Assembly (NCBI RefSeq): GCF_000745975.1
Contig: NZ_JQKJ01000022.1
Span: forward strand, 1 to 64,000
Source: Desulfobacter vibrioformis DSM 8776
GTDB lineage: Bacteria; Desulfobacterota; Desulfobacteria; Desulfobacterales; Desulfobacteraceae
Direction of reading: 5' to 3'
Length of the DNA stretch: 64,000 nt
The notes below the pieces were generated by a model. The model worked only from the letters and a program-made list of their open reading frames with translations, searched no databases and was not told where the DNA came from. Shown piece by piece: positions 29,383 through 38,032 of the stretch (positions are counted from its first letter, which is position 1; every line of letters begins with the position of its first letter). The translations under genes and the position numbers were made by a program.

Positions 29383-30150
29383 TTACAGTACCCGGCTGAT
29401 GATTTTAAGACCATCCAGGGTCAGGGCCAAATCCACGGATTCAATGGCATTGGATACTTCGGCAATGAGTGGGGCAAGTCCGCCCGTGGCAACGATCATG
29501 GGTGTGGTTTTCATTTCCAGTTTCATCCGGTCCACCATACCGTCCACCATGGCTGCGTTGCCGTAAATGATACCGGACTTGATGCTTTCAATGGTGTCAT
29601 TGCCGATCACCCGTTCCGGGGCCTTGAAAATTTCCACCCGGGGCAGGCGGGAAGCTCTCTGGAACAAGGCTTCGGATGAAATCATCACGCCGGGGCAGAT
29701 GGCCCCGCCAAGGTATTCGCCTTTTTCCGAGATGGCGTCAAAGGTGGTGGCTGTGCCAAAATCAATGATGATCAGGGCCCTTTTATATTTTTCATACGCT
29801 GCCACGGCATTGACAATGCGGTCCGCCCCAACCTCGTTGGGGTTGGAATAGAGAATGGGCATCAGTTTTTTTACGGATGCCGAATTGATCCACACGGGCG
29901 TAAGACCCAGATAGCGTTCACAGAAAGCATTTAAGATCCTCACGGAGGAAGGTACGACTGAGGATATAACGATGTTTGTGATGTCCGTGAGCCGGATGCC
30001 CCTGTCGGCAAACAGGGCCCGGGCCAGGATATTAAATTCATCGGCCGTGGTTTCCCTGATGGTTCTGATACGCCAGTCCTGCGTCAACGCTTCGTTTTCA
30101 TAAACACCGATCACCGTATTGGTATTGCCCACATCAATTACCAGCAGCAT
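29383..30150 (-). CDS. coaX: type III pantothenate kinase
   Basis: Phosphorylates pantothenate, the first step of CoA synthesis. The actin-like ASKHA fold is shown by 'MLLVIDVGNTNTVIGVY', 'GADRIVNAVAAYEKY', 'IIDFGTATTFDAI' and 'YLGGAICPGVMIS', the type III signatures. The start at 30150 has an AGGAG site 5 bases upstream and places the phosphate motif at the N-terminus; the frame extends to 30204. 255 residues, standard. Last gene of tilS-ftsH-folP-ybbR-coaX. Confidence 0.94.
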   Translation of the reverse strand: MLLVIDVGNTNTVIGVYENEALTQDWRIRTIRETTADEFNILARALFADRGIRLTDITNIVISSVVPSSVRILNAFCERYLGLTPVWINSASVKKLMPILYSNPNEVGADRIVNAVAAYEKYKRALIIIDFGTATTFDAISEKGEYLGGAICPGVMISSEALFQRASRLPRVEIFKAPERVIGNDTIESIKSGIIYGNAAMVDGMVDRMKLEMKTTPMIVATGGLAPLIAEVSNAIESVDLALTLDGLKIISRVL

Positions 30151-30166
30151 GTTTTCTCCTTGTCCT

Positions 30167-31117
30167 TTATTCAATTTTAACGGTAAATACCCGGGGCGAG
30201 GCATTGGTCATGACCAGTTCCACGGGGATGTCAATATAGGCATGCCGGGCATATACCCCGGGTTTAAGCCCTTCAAGATCCATGAACGCATAAATTTTGT
30301 CTGTCAGGGACGTGTTGTTCAAATCTTCCTGGGGGCCTTTAAGATCAATGGTAATACTTGAAGGTTCAATACTGACTTTGTTTCCGGGCCGGTTTTGAAG
30401 TTCTATTGGAATCTGTTCAATGGTCCGGGTTCCTGGGAGCGGCTGAACCGGCACGGACACCACAAAAATGGACTGGGCCACGGTGAAAAGTTCAGACTGC
30501 TTAAGGTCCAGGGGGACTTCCTTTTTAAAATCTTCATTGGCATTGGTCAGGTCCACGGGTTTGGTGGTGAGCTGTTCAATCCGGTTGATCAGGGATTGTG
30601 CTCCGGTCAGGGCCACGGTGGCAGGTTCACACACCGGAGAAAGCGCCATATAGCCCTTGGCCGTTTCTCCGATAAACGGAACCGTCACCTTGAATACCCG
30701 GGTCTCTTTTCTTTCCAGACGGATGCTTAAATAGGAAGGTGTGATGTTAATAATGGAAACAGAACTGCCCAAAGGAAGCCGGTTTTTATCCACAGGCAGC
30801 AGGTAACGGCCTGGTTCAATGGCATCTGAGCCGCCTGCCGGGTCAAAGGCCAGGTCCGTATAAATGTCTGCGGGATAGACCAGGCTTTCACTGGAGAGTT
30901 TTTCAATGTGTTTGGGCCTGCATTTGATCCTGACTTCGATTTTGTCCGTGTGAAAATTGGTCAAAATCATATCATCCGGAACATTGGCATAATCCACAGG
31001 CAGAAGCAGGTCTGTTTCCCTGGGTTCCTGGGTGCAGGCGGTGAAAATAAAAACCGCCATCACCGCGGCCGACACAGCCAGGCGGGAAAGTAAAGATATC
31101 TGCCGGGGCCTAAGCAT
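30167..31117 (-). CDS. YbbR-domain protein (CdaR-like)
   Basis: An envelope-anchored protein with a hydrophobic N-terminus (about residues 8-30) ending F-T-A-C, a possible lipobox, and at least three YbbR repeats of about 80 residues (for example 'VFKVTVPFIGETAKGYMALSPVCEPATVALTGAQSLINRI'). CdaR-type YbbR proteins normally regulate the diadenylate cyclase CdaA, whose gene usually lies directly upstream. Here folP precedes it instead and no cdaA is present. The start at 31117 overlaps folP by 8 bp; the frame extends to 31168, but those codons fall deeper inside folP. Confidence 0.82.
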   Translation of the reverse strand: MLRPRQISLLSRLAVSAAVMAVFIFTACTQEPRETDLLLPVDYANVPDDMILTNFHTDKIEVRIKCRPKHIEKLSSESLVYPADIYTDLAFDPAGGSDAIEPGRYLLPVDKNRLPLGSSVSIINITPSYLSIRLERKETRVFKVTVPFIGETAKGYMALSPVCEPATVALTGAQSLINRIEQLTTKPVDLTNANEDFKKEVPLDLKQSELFTVAQSIFVVSVPVQPLPGTRTIEQIPIELQNRPGNKVSIEPSSITIDLKGPQEDLNNTSLTDKIYAFMDLEGLKPGVYARHAYIDIPVELVMTNASPRVFTVKIE

Positions 31118-31982
31118 TCCTGATGGCGTCAATGATGTGTGAAAATGCGCACACCGCTTCAACATCATGAACCCGGATAATGTGTGCGCCGTTCATCAGG
31201 GCTGCTGCGCAGGCAGCCAGGGTCCCGTATTCGGTGCCTGCATCCCTGGGTCCGGCCTTTTTGCCAGAGACATTGCCCAGCACATGCTGGATAAAGGACT
31301 TTCTGGACGGTCCCATGAGCACTGGATACCCAAGGGCTGTAAGCTGGTGAAGTTCCTTGATCAGCACAAGGTTGTGCGCAACGGTTTTTCCAAACCCCAG
31401 CCCCGGATCTAAAATAATATTTTGGGGGGCCATGCCTTTTTCAAGCAGAACGTCTATCCTTTTTTGCAGATAGGTGATGATTTCACCCATGAAATCATCA
31501 TAGCTCGGGTTCACCTGCATGGTTTGGGGTGTGCCTTGCATATGCATGAGAACGGCCAAGGCGCCGGTCTCCACGGCCACATCCACCATGGCAGGGTCTT
31601 TTTCAAAGGCGGAGATATCATTGATGATGGCCCCACCGGCAGCAAGGGCTTCTTTTGCCACCTTTGCTTTCACCGTATCAATGGAGATGGGAATATCAAT
31701 CCGGCTTGCAATGGCCTCAATAACAGGAATGGTCCGGTCAAGCTCTTCCTGCTCACTCACCGGTTCGGAAAACGGCCTGGAGGATTCTCCGCCGATATCC
31801 AGGATATGGGCACCTGCTGCCACCATCTCCCGGGCCCGGGTCAGGGCTTTGTCCAGGCTGGTGTATTCTCCCCCGTCTGAAAAAGAATCCGGCGTGGTGT
31901 TTAAAATCCCCATGATACAGGCCCTTGGACCCAAATCCAGTTTAAAGCGGCCAAATTCAAGTGTAAAGGCTGTGGTGGTCAA
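31110..31982 (-). CDS. folP: dihydropteroate synthase
   Basis: Condenses p-aminobenzoate with the pterin pyrophosphate in folate synthesis, the target of sulfonamides. A 290-residue TIM barrel with 'MGILNTTPDSFSDGG', 'HILDIGGESSRPFSEPVS', 'ISIDTVKAKVA', 'IINDISAF' and 'ILDPGLGFGKTVAHNLVLI', ending near 'MGPSRKSFI' and 'IRVHDV'. Translation appears to begin at a TTG (31982) with GGGGA a few bases before it, because the first ATG falls inside the conserved barrel. It follows ftsH by 33 bases and overlaps ybbR. Confidence 0.94.
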   Translation of the reverse strand: MTTTAFTLEFGRFKLDLGPRACIMGILNTTPDSFSDGGEYTSLDKALTRAREMVAAGAHILDIGGESSRPFSEPVSEQEELDRTIPVIEAIASRIDIPISIDTVKAKVAKEALAAGGAIINDISAFEKDPAMVDVAVETGALAVLMHMQGTPQTMQVNPSYDDFMGEIITYLQKRIDVLLEKGMAPQNIILDPGLGFGKTVAHNLVLIKELHQLTALGYPVLMGPSRKSFIQHVLGNVSGKKAGPRDAGTEYGTLAACAAALMNGAHIIRVHDVEAVCAFSHIIDAIRNA

Positions 31983-32015
31983 AAGATTCCCCGGGTAACG
32001 GTTACCTGTTGAAAA

Positions 32016-34043
32016 TTAATTATCTTCTTTGTTGTCCTTGGACGCGTCAGACTTCTCCGGCGGGTTCAGATTTGTCATCTCAACAATCCGGGCATCAGAA
32101 TCTGGCGTGTCCGGATCAGGGCCTTTTGCCACTGTATTGTCGGAGCCGTCATCCTTAACATTTTTTTGCTTATCGTGTACCTGGCCCTCCTCCTCTTTGG
32201 GCGGCTCCTGTTCAGTCCGGATATTCCGGCGTCCAAAGAAATCAAACTCCGGACGCAGGCTTACAATAAGATCATCCAGTTCAGGCCCCATAACGGTTTC
32301 TTTTTCCAGAAGAAGGTCGGTCAGGGCATGGAGGATGTCGATGTTCTCCTCTAAAATGGTTTTGGCCGTCTTGTATGCGCGGCTGATCAGGCCTGCCACC
32401 TCGGCGTCTATTTTCTGGGCCGTGGCTTCGGAATAGCCTTTGGCCTGGGTCATTTCCCTGCCGATGAAGATATTGTCATCATGGTCTTCATAGGAGACCG
32501 GTGCCAGAGCATCACCCATGCCAAAACTTCTGATCATGCGGTTGGCAAGCTTGGTGGCCTGCTTTATATCATTGGAGGCCCCGGTGGAGATTCGTTTGAA
32601 TATGATCTCTTCGGCCACACGGCCCCCAAAGGCAATGGCCAGTTCGTTTTCCAACTGGTCCTTGTATTTGAAATCCCCTTCCTCGGGCAGAAACCAGGTC
32701 ACCCCGGCAGCCCTTCCCCTGGGGATAATGGTAATTTTATTCACGGTATCCGTACCGGGCAGGAACCGGGCCACCAGGGCATGGCCCCCCTCGTGGTAGG
32801 CTGTGGTCTTTTTTTCTTCTTCCTTGATTACCTTGGATTTTCTTTCAAGCCCCATGTAAACCTTGTCCTTGGAATCTTCAAAGTCACGCATGGACAGTTT
32901 TTCATGGTTGCGTTTGGCAGCCAGAAGAGCCGCCTCATTGCACAGGTTTTCCAGATCTGCGCCGGAAAAACCGGGCGTCCCTTTGGCCAGAATGGACGGA
33001 TTGACATCATCGGCCAGGGGACTTTTTTTCATATGTACCCGCAATATGCCTTCACGCCCTTTGATATCGGGCATGTCCACCACCACCTGCCGGTCAAACC
33101 GGCCGGGACGCAGCAGCGCCGGATCCAGAACATCGGCCCGGTTGGTGGCTGCCATGAGAATAACCCCTTCATTGGCTTCAAATCCGTCCATCTCAACCAA
33201 AAGCTGGTTCAACGTCTGTTCCCGTTCATCGTGCCCGCCGCCAAGCCCTGCGCCCCGCTGGCGGCCCACGGCATCAATCTCGTCAATGAATATAATACAC
33301 GGGGCGTTTTTCTTGCCCTGGGCAAACAGATCCCGGACCCGGGATGCACCGACACCCACGAACATTTCAACAAAATCAGATCCGGAGATGGTGAAAAACG
33401 GAACCCCGGCTTCCCCTGCCACGGCCCGGGAAAGCAGGGTTTTTCCGGTACCGGGATTGCCCACCAGAAGCACACCCTTGGGGATACGGCCGCCCAGCCG
33501 GGTATATTTATTGGGGTTTTTCAAAAAGTCCACCACTTCGGTGAGTTCTTCCTTGGCCTCATCAATGCCCTGGACATTGGCAAAGGTTACTTTTTCCCCC
33601 TTGTCATCCATGAGCCTGGCCCGGCTTTTTCCAAAAGACATGGCTTTACCCCCGCCGCCGCCGCCCTGCATCTGACGCATGAAAAAGATCCATACCCCGA
33701 TGAGTACAATCATGGGAAGCCAGGAAACGATAATGGACATAAACCAGGACGATTCAGCCGGCGGCTTGGCCTTGATGGCTACTCCGCTTTTGCGCAGGGT
33801 ATCAATGAGCTGGGTATCGTTCGGGGCATAGCTGCTGAACTTCGCACCACTGGTGTCTGTAATGATCAGATCCCGGCCCTGGATAACCACACTCTGAACC
33901 CGGCCACTTTCCACAAGGGATAAAAACTCTGAATAGCCGATCTCTGACTGGCCGCCCTGCTGCTGGTTGAAAATATTGTAAAGCATGACCATCATCAGGA
34001 CAATCACCAGCCAAAGGGAAATATTTTTATAGAATTGATTCAA
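32016..34043 (-). CDS. ftsH: ATP-dependent zinc metalloprotease FtsH
   Basis: A hexameric inner-membrane AAA+ protease for quality control of membrane proteins. Two N-terminal membrane helices (about 8-26 and 103-123) bracket a periplasmic domain; the AAA module has 'GNPGTGKT' and '[17 protein letters not shown]', and the zinc site is H-E-G-G-H near residue 418. The C-terminal extension is highly charged and Asp/Lys-rich. 675 residues. Within tilS-ftsH-folP, a common bacterial gene order. Confidence 0.97.
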   Translation of the reverse strand: MNQFYKNISLWLVIVLMMVMLYNIFNQQQGGQSEIGYSEFLSLVESGRVQSVVIQGRDLIITDTSGAKFSSYAPNDTQLIDTLRKSGVAIKAKPPAESSWFMSIIVSWLPMIVLIGVWIFFMRQMQGGGGGGKAMSFGKSRARLMDDKGEKVTFANVQGIDEAKEELTEVVDFLKNPNKYTRLGGRIPKGVLLVGNPGTGKTLLSRAVAGEAGVPFFTISGSDFVEMFVGVGASRVRDLFAQGKKNAPCIIFIDEIDAVGRQRGAGLGGGHDEREQTLNQLLVEMDGFEANEGVILMAATNRADVLDPALLRPGRFDRQVVVDMPDIKGREGILRVHMKKSPLADDVNPSILAKGTPGFSGADLENLCNEAALLAAKRNHEKLSMRDFEDSKDKVYMGLERKSKVIKEEEKKTTAYHEGGHALVARFLPGTDTVNKITIIPRGRAAGVTWFLPEEGDFKYKDQLENELAIAFGGRVAEEIIFKRISTGASNDIKQATKLANRMIRSFGMGDALAPVSYEDHDDNIFIGREMTQAKGYSEATAQKIDAEVAGLISRAYKTAKTILEENIDILHALTDLLLEKETVMGPELDDLIVSLRPEFDFFGRRNIRTEQEPPKEEEGQVHDKQKNVKDDGSDNTVAKGPDPDTPDSDARIVEMTNLNPPEKSDASKDNKEDN

Positions 34044-34120
34044 TGTCTTTCCTCTCTTAGATTATTCCGGCTAAAAACATTAATGAATATATATAAACAT
34101 AAATTTATTTTATACAAGGG

Positions 34121-35218
34121 TTATGTCCCGGGGTTTTCGCCCGGTGGCCCATTTTCATACCGGCGGGTCTTAAGATGCCTGCCAAGTGTCCTCAGTGCTG
34201 TTTCTTCCTTTTTTATACGCAGAAGATCCCTTTGTCTGTATACCCGGATTTGCCCGGGAAGGTCCAGGCTCTTTCCTGATTCGCCTTTTTTGCCTGCAAA
34301 ATAAAGGAGATCCCGGATATGGGTGTTGGAAATTCGCCTTAAATTTTGTTTTACCGACAACAATGCTGCGCGGATGACCCGGGCACCCAGGGCCCGGTCA
34401 AGTTTATTCAGCGCGGGTATGGACAAATCAATCTGATTTTTTCCCCGCTTGGTTACTGCCTTGTCCAGGGCGGTTCGGGCCATCTGGTCCAGAAAATCAT
34501 CTTCCTGTCCGATGATGCCGGACATGCGCTCTATCCCTGCTTTAATGTCGGGATTGAACTCCTTTTCAAGAAACGGGATCAGACAATGCCGGATTCGGTT
34601 GCGAAGGTAGGATGTGTCCTCATTGGACCCATCAATCCGATAATCCTGGTTTATCTCATCAAGAAACGCCAGGATATCGGCTCTGGGCATCCGGATCAAG
34701 GGGCGTATAAATTTTTTCTGCCTGACCGGCGGAATCCCCCGAAGGCCACGGGGACCTGCCCCCCGGATAAGATTCATTAAAACCTGCTCTATATTGTCAT
34801 CCCGGTTATGGCCCAGGGCAATACGGTGAAATCCTTTTTCCCAGGCCACCCGGGTAAAAAAATCATACCTGGCATTTCTGCCGGCCTCTTCAACACAAAG
34901 CCGTTGGTTTTTCGCAAGTTCTGCTACATTCTTTGTTTCAACAACCAGGTCAAGGTTGTGTTCCCGGGCAAATTCACGGACAAAGGTCTCATCGGCCAGG
35001 GCCTGGCTGCCCCGAAGCATGTGGTTCAGATGTGCCAGGCCGATACGGATGTCCAGATTTTTTTTTAAATCTGTCAAAACCTGTGCCAGAGTTATGGAGT
35101 CCGGCCCCCCGGAAACGCCGATCAATACCCTGTGGCCGGGGGTAACCATGTCGTGTTCCCGGATGGTGCCAAGCACCTGATCTGTAAATTTTTGGGCAAA
35201 GGATGATTGGGCTGTCAT
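34121..35218 (-). CDS. tilS: tRNA(Ile)-lysidine synthase
   Basis: Adds lysine to C34 of tRNA-Ile(CAU) so that it reads AUA codons; essential for decoding. The N-type ATP-pyrophosphatase motif S-G-G-P-D-S ('VLIGVSGGPDSITL') is near residues 32-45, with 'LAHLNHMLRG' and 'GHNRDDNIEQVLMNLIRGAGPRGL' following. About 365 residues, slightly short of the E. coli enzyme, matching types with a reduced C-terminal domain. First gene of the unit, 77 bases before ftsH. Confidence 0.93.
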   Translation of the reverse strand: MTAQSSFAQKFTDQVLGTIREHDMVTPGHRVLIGVSGGPDSITLAQVLTDLKKNLDIRIGLAHLNHMLRGSQALADETFVREFAREHNLDLVVETKNVAELAKNQRLCVEEAGRNARYDFFTRVAWEKGFHRIALGHNRDDNIEQVLMNLIRGAGPRGLRGIPPVRQKKFIRPLIRMPRADILAFLDEINQDYRIDGSNEDTSYLRNRIRHCLIPFLEKEFNPDIKAGIERMSGIIGQEDDFLDQMARTALDKAVTKRGKNQIDLSIPALNKLDRALGARVIRAALLSVKQNLRRISNTHIRDLLYFAGKKGESGKSLDLPGQIRVYRQRDLLRIKKEETALRTLGRHLKTRRYENGPPGENPGT

Positions 35219-35378
35219 GTGTTATTGATGCTGCTTGTGCGATACAGGTGAATTCGTTTGTGTCATAGATACCTAAATAACAGAAAACAGGCCTAATATG
35301 CAATGCCCGCGGCCTTGGGTTTGCGCATTTGTTTTGAAAACAGCAGCCTTGGTTGAATCCGTGATTGGAAAGGTGTTA

Positions 35379-35398
35379 CTGTATTGCTCTCAATACAG
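35379..35398. promoter_or_regulatory. perfect 8+8 inverted repeat, candidate operator
   Basis: CTGTATTG-CTCT-CAATACAG lies in the 280-bp gap between the divergent tilS and TAXI genes, 101 bases before the TAXI start. The symmetry suits a dimeric repressor. No other distinct element was seen in the gap apart from the AAAGGAGGAAA ribosome site of the TAXI gene. Confidence 0.45.
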
Positions 35399-35498
35399 AT
35401 ACCATTCCCCATCGTGTACCGGATGTTAGGTTTTCCGGGTTAAAAACAGATTTTCTCCCGGGAAATGTTTTTATATGAAGTAAAAGGAGGAAAGTTTT

Positions 35499-36473
35499 AT
35501 GAAAAAAATAGCATGGTTTGTTTCAACACTGTTTATGGCGGCCTGCCTGTTTTCATCCCAGGCTGCAGCGGGGGACAGGATCTTTTTCGGCATTGCCACC
35601 GGCGGTACCGGCGGCACGTACTATCCTCTGGGCGGCATGCTGGCCCAGATGATCTCCAACAAGGTTGTCATTGACGGCAAAAAACTGTCTGCCACGGTAG
35701 AAACCGGGAATGCCTCGGTGGCCAATGCCACACTTTTAAGCCGCAACGGCATTGAATCTGCATTTGTGGCGGCTGATATCCTGGACGCTGCGTATAAAGG
35801 CACCAAACAGTTTGAAGGCAAAAAATTGAAAAACCTGCGTGCCCTGGGGGCCCTTTATCCGGAAACGGTTCAGCTGGTTGTCAGGGCCAGTGCCGGGATT
35901 AAAACGTTTACAGGCTTTAAAGGTAAATCCATCTCCTCGGGTTCCCCGGGGTCCGGCCAGTGGCAGCTGCTGGGAGACCTTTTAAGTGTTTACGGCATGG
36001 ACCGCAAAACCGACATCAAAGAAGACTACTCTTCTTTTTCCCAGTCTGTTGAAAAGATCAAGGACGGTAACCTGGATGCCGCCCTGATCACCGCCGGCAC
36101 CCCCACCGCATCTGTTCTTGAACTGGCCAATCACCATGACATTATGATTTTTCCCCTGGCCGGGAACCCCATCAAGACACTGCAGAAGGTTCAGCCTTAT
36201 TATGTCCGCGTTATTCTGCCGGCCAACACCTACAAAGGCCAAGCCGAAGACGTGGAAACCATTGCTGTCAGGGCCATCTGGTCCACCCATGACCAGTTGG
36301 ACGACACCATTGCATACAATGTTGTCAAGGCCCTGTATGAAAATACAGACACGCTTGCCAAGGTTCATGTAAAAGGCAAGGAGATCTCCCTTGAAAAGGC
36401 CCTTGAGTCTGTTTCCATTCCCCTTCATCCGGGCGCAGAAAAATACTACCGGGAAAAAGGGCTTATTCAGTAA
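35499..36473 (+). CDS. TAXI-family TRAP transporter solute-binding protein
   Basis: A periplasmic receptor with a clear signal peptide (residues 1-24, 'AAAG'). It has the TAXI signature 'FGIATGGTGGTYYPLGGMLAQMIS', 'ATVETGNASVANATLLSRNGIESAFVAADI', 'GKSISSGSPGSGQWQL' and 'AALITAGTPTASVLELA'. These bind small acids such as glutamate or 2-oxoglutarate for sodium-driven TRAP import. An ideal AAAGGAGGAAA site precedes the ATG. 324 residues is normal. Followed by a DUF1850 gene but, unusually, no permease gene. Confidence 0.93.
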   Translation: MKKIAWFVSTLFMAACLFSSQAAAGDRIFFGIATGGTGGTYYPLGGMLAQMISNKVVIDGKKLSATVETGNASVANATLLSRNGIESAFVAADILDAAYKGTKQFEGKKLKNLRALGALYPETVQLVVRASAGIKTFTGFKGKSISSGSPGSGQWQLLGDLLSVYGMDRKTDIKEDYSSFSQSVEKIKDGNLDAALITAGTPTASVLELANHHDIMIFPLAGNPIKTLQKVQPYYVRVILPANTYKGQAEDVETIAVRAIWSTHDQLDDTIAYNVVKALYENTDTLAKVHVKGKEISLEKALESVSIPLHPGAEKYYREKGLIQ

Positions 36474-36525
36474 GTAATATTTGTCCCAACAGGAGCGTTG
36501 TGCCAAACCTGGGCGCTGATTTAAA

Positions 36526-37011
36526 ATGAGATATTTTGCTTTAGGGAGACTTGTATGTTTGTGTCTGGTGGGCTCCTGTTTTTGCGGGCCGGTTGCGGCA
36601 GCCGGTCAGATTGTTGTTGCCACCTTTCCGGGGAATGAGGTGCTGATGCAGGTTCCGTTGGGAACTGGAACGCAGTTTTCCCTCTCCTTTATTCACTCCG
36701 TATCCAAAACCCGGGTGATTGACGAGTATGAGATCCGGGGAAAAGAGATTATCCAGACCTGTGAATATTTTTCAGCCCATGGTGCAGGACTGCCCTCAAG
36801 CCCGGATGAACCGGGCGGGATCAGATGGGAAAAACAGGGGTCCCGGTTTGTTCTTTACATGGCGCGTCCCATCCCGAAACTGGTGGTCAGAACAGACAAA
36901 AATTATGAAAACCGGCTCAAAGTACCGGGCCGGACCATTAACCTGAATCAGTGGGAGGACCAGGCCCTGTTGTTATATATACCCCACATGGGCCGCAAGC
37001 CCACAAGATAA
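36526..37011 (+). CDS. DUF1850 domain-containing protein
   Basis: A 161-residue exported protein with an N-terminal signal (about 1-26, ending 'GPVAAAG'). It has the DUF1850 core: 'FSLSFIHSVSKTRVIDEYEI', 'IIQTCEYFSAHGAGLPSS', with a C-terminal 'ALLLYI'. DUF1850 genes are usually found between a TAXI solute receptor and the fused TRAP permease, and probably aid the same transporter. Here it follows the TAXI gene by 52 bases, but the next genes are a toxin-antitoxin pair on the other strand. Confidence 0.85.
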   Translation: MRYFALGRLVCLCLVGSCFCGPVAAAGQIVVATFPGNEVLMQVPLGTGTQFSLSFIHSVSKTRVIDEYEIRGKEIIQTCEYFSAHGAGLPSSPDEPGGIRWEKQGSRFVLYMARPIPKLVVRTDKNYENRLKVPGRTINLNQWEDQALLLYIPHMGRKPTR

Positions 37012-37094
37012 ACGATATGTTCGGAAGAAACCCAGCTCAGGTAGAGGTCTTCGGGGTTGATCATAAGATGGGCCGCTATATGGAAGATAGAATC

Positions 37095-37433
37095 CTATCC
37101 ATCACAACGCTTCATTGTATAAAACATTTTCCCGACACGGATAATATGGTCGATCAGGTCCGGGTTATTGATCTGATGATAAATTGAGAGATCAAAGGTA
37201 TAAGGCAGCAGCAGGTCGTCAAGGGCAAGACTGATCTTGTTCAGCAGGTGCAGGTCTATCCGTTCTCCCTTCAACACCAGATCAATGTCCGAACCGGGCC
37301 TAAAATTTCCTTTGGCACGGGAACCATAAAGAACGGCTGCATCTATTTCGTCAAATGTCTGAAAAACAAAATTGATTTTTTCTATGGTTTCCCGGCTGAG
37401 CCCGAATCTGATTTTTTTCTGGTTACAGGTCAT
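37095..37433 (-). CDS. mntA: MNT-type nucleotidyltransferase antitoxin
   Basis: A 112-residue minimal nucleotidyltransferase with G-S-R-A-K-G and S-D-I-D-L ('LYGSRAKGNFRPGSDIDLVL') and a third acidic strand 'FDLSIYHQI'. In HEPN-MNT (type VII) systems this protein inactivates the HEPN ribonuclease by adding AMP to it. The ATG at 37433 overlaps the HEPN gene end by 11 bp; the longer frame begins at a TTG (37451). The tight overlap fits a two-gene module. Confidence 0.85.
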   Translation of the reverse strand: MTCNQKKIRFGLSRETIEKINFVFQTFDEIDAAVLYGSRAKGNFRPGSDIDLVLKGERIDLHLLNKISLALDDLLLPYTFDLSIYHQINNPDLIDHIIRVGKMFYTMKRCDG

Positions 37434-37833
37434 TGTCGCGGAGCTGTTCAAATTTGGTTCTTAACCGGATAAATAGATCGTAATAGCGGGTGACAACGGC
37501 GTTATTGATCTGCCTTGCCGTATCCTCATTGTATGTATGGGAGGTTTGATTCCTGCTTTTCAGCATATCCATCCAGCCGTCACCGTCTGTAATAAGACCC
37601 AGTTGAAACCCTTTTCGAATGGCATCCCTTGATCCGTAAATATCAGACTGGCCGCTGAATTCAAGGAAATCTTTTATGGTGTTCCAGGCCAGCTCATATG
37701 TATATTCAAACGCTTTGACCAGCCCCTGTGCTTCGAGTTCGGACAATTCACCTTTATCAATGAACTTCTGCAATTGGGTCAATGCTTTGTTAAAATTGGA
37801 AAACCGTTGTTTCCATCGTATATCTTCACTCAT
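37423..37833 (-). CDS. hepT: HEPN-domain toxin (nucleotidyltransferase substrate-binding, HI0074-like)
   Basis: A 136-residue all-helical protein with 'FEYTYELAWNTIKDFLEF' and 'DAIRKGFQLGLI' and the RNase-type motif R-N-x3-H ('SRNQTSHTY'). HEPN toxins cleave RNA, often tRNA, and are silenced by the neighbouring MNT enzyme. The gene precedes its antitoxin in the typical order. The pair sits at the core/accessory boundary. Confidence 0.85.
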   Translation of the reverse strand: MSEDIRWKQRFSNFNKALTQLQKFIDKGELSELEAQGLVKAFEYTYELAWNTIKDFLEFSGQSDIYGSRDAIRKGFQLGLITDGDGWMDMLKSRNQTSHTYNEDTARQINNAVVTRYYDLFIRLRTKFEQLRDNDL

Positions 37834-37932
37834 TTTTCTTCCTTTTTTGATGAACCTGATTCGAACAAAGGTGAATATTTTGACCGTTATCCAAAACTCA
37901 ATGTCATAAAGTTAAGATGCTTCCGAATTAAA

Positions 37933-38007
37933 ACCATGAAGAGCATGAAGGACATGAAGATTGATTTCCCGGCATATATTCTTCATGCTCTTCATGTCCT
38001 TCATGGT
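37933..38007. repeat. large palindrome built from CATGAAG-type 9-mers
   Basis: Two 28-base arms (37933-37960 and 37980-38007) face each other across a 19-base spacer. Each arm is made of three 9-base units of the form CATGAAGRR, in a permuted order, so pairing is strong but not perfect. It fills most of the gap between the HEPN/MNT unit and the oxidoreductase gene and could form a long hairpin in either transcript. Confidence 0.8.
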
Positions 38008-38032
38008 GAAATAAAATACTCAATGCTTAAAT

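Noticed and set aside
32481-33923. 480-codon open frame on the plus strand opposite ftsH
   Set aside because: A shadow of the strongly coding ftsH frame; composition is Gly/His/Pro-rich and domain-free.
37933-38007. Possible CRISPR-like repeats
   Set aside because: The units are 9 bases, contiguous and without spacers. No CRISPR array or cas gene was seen anywhere in the window.
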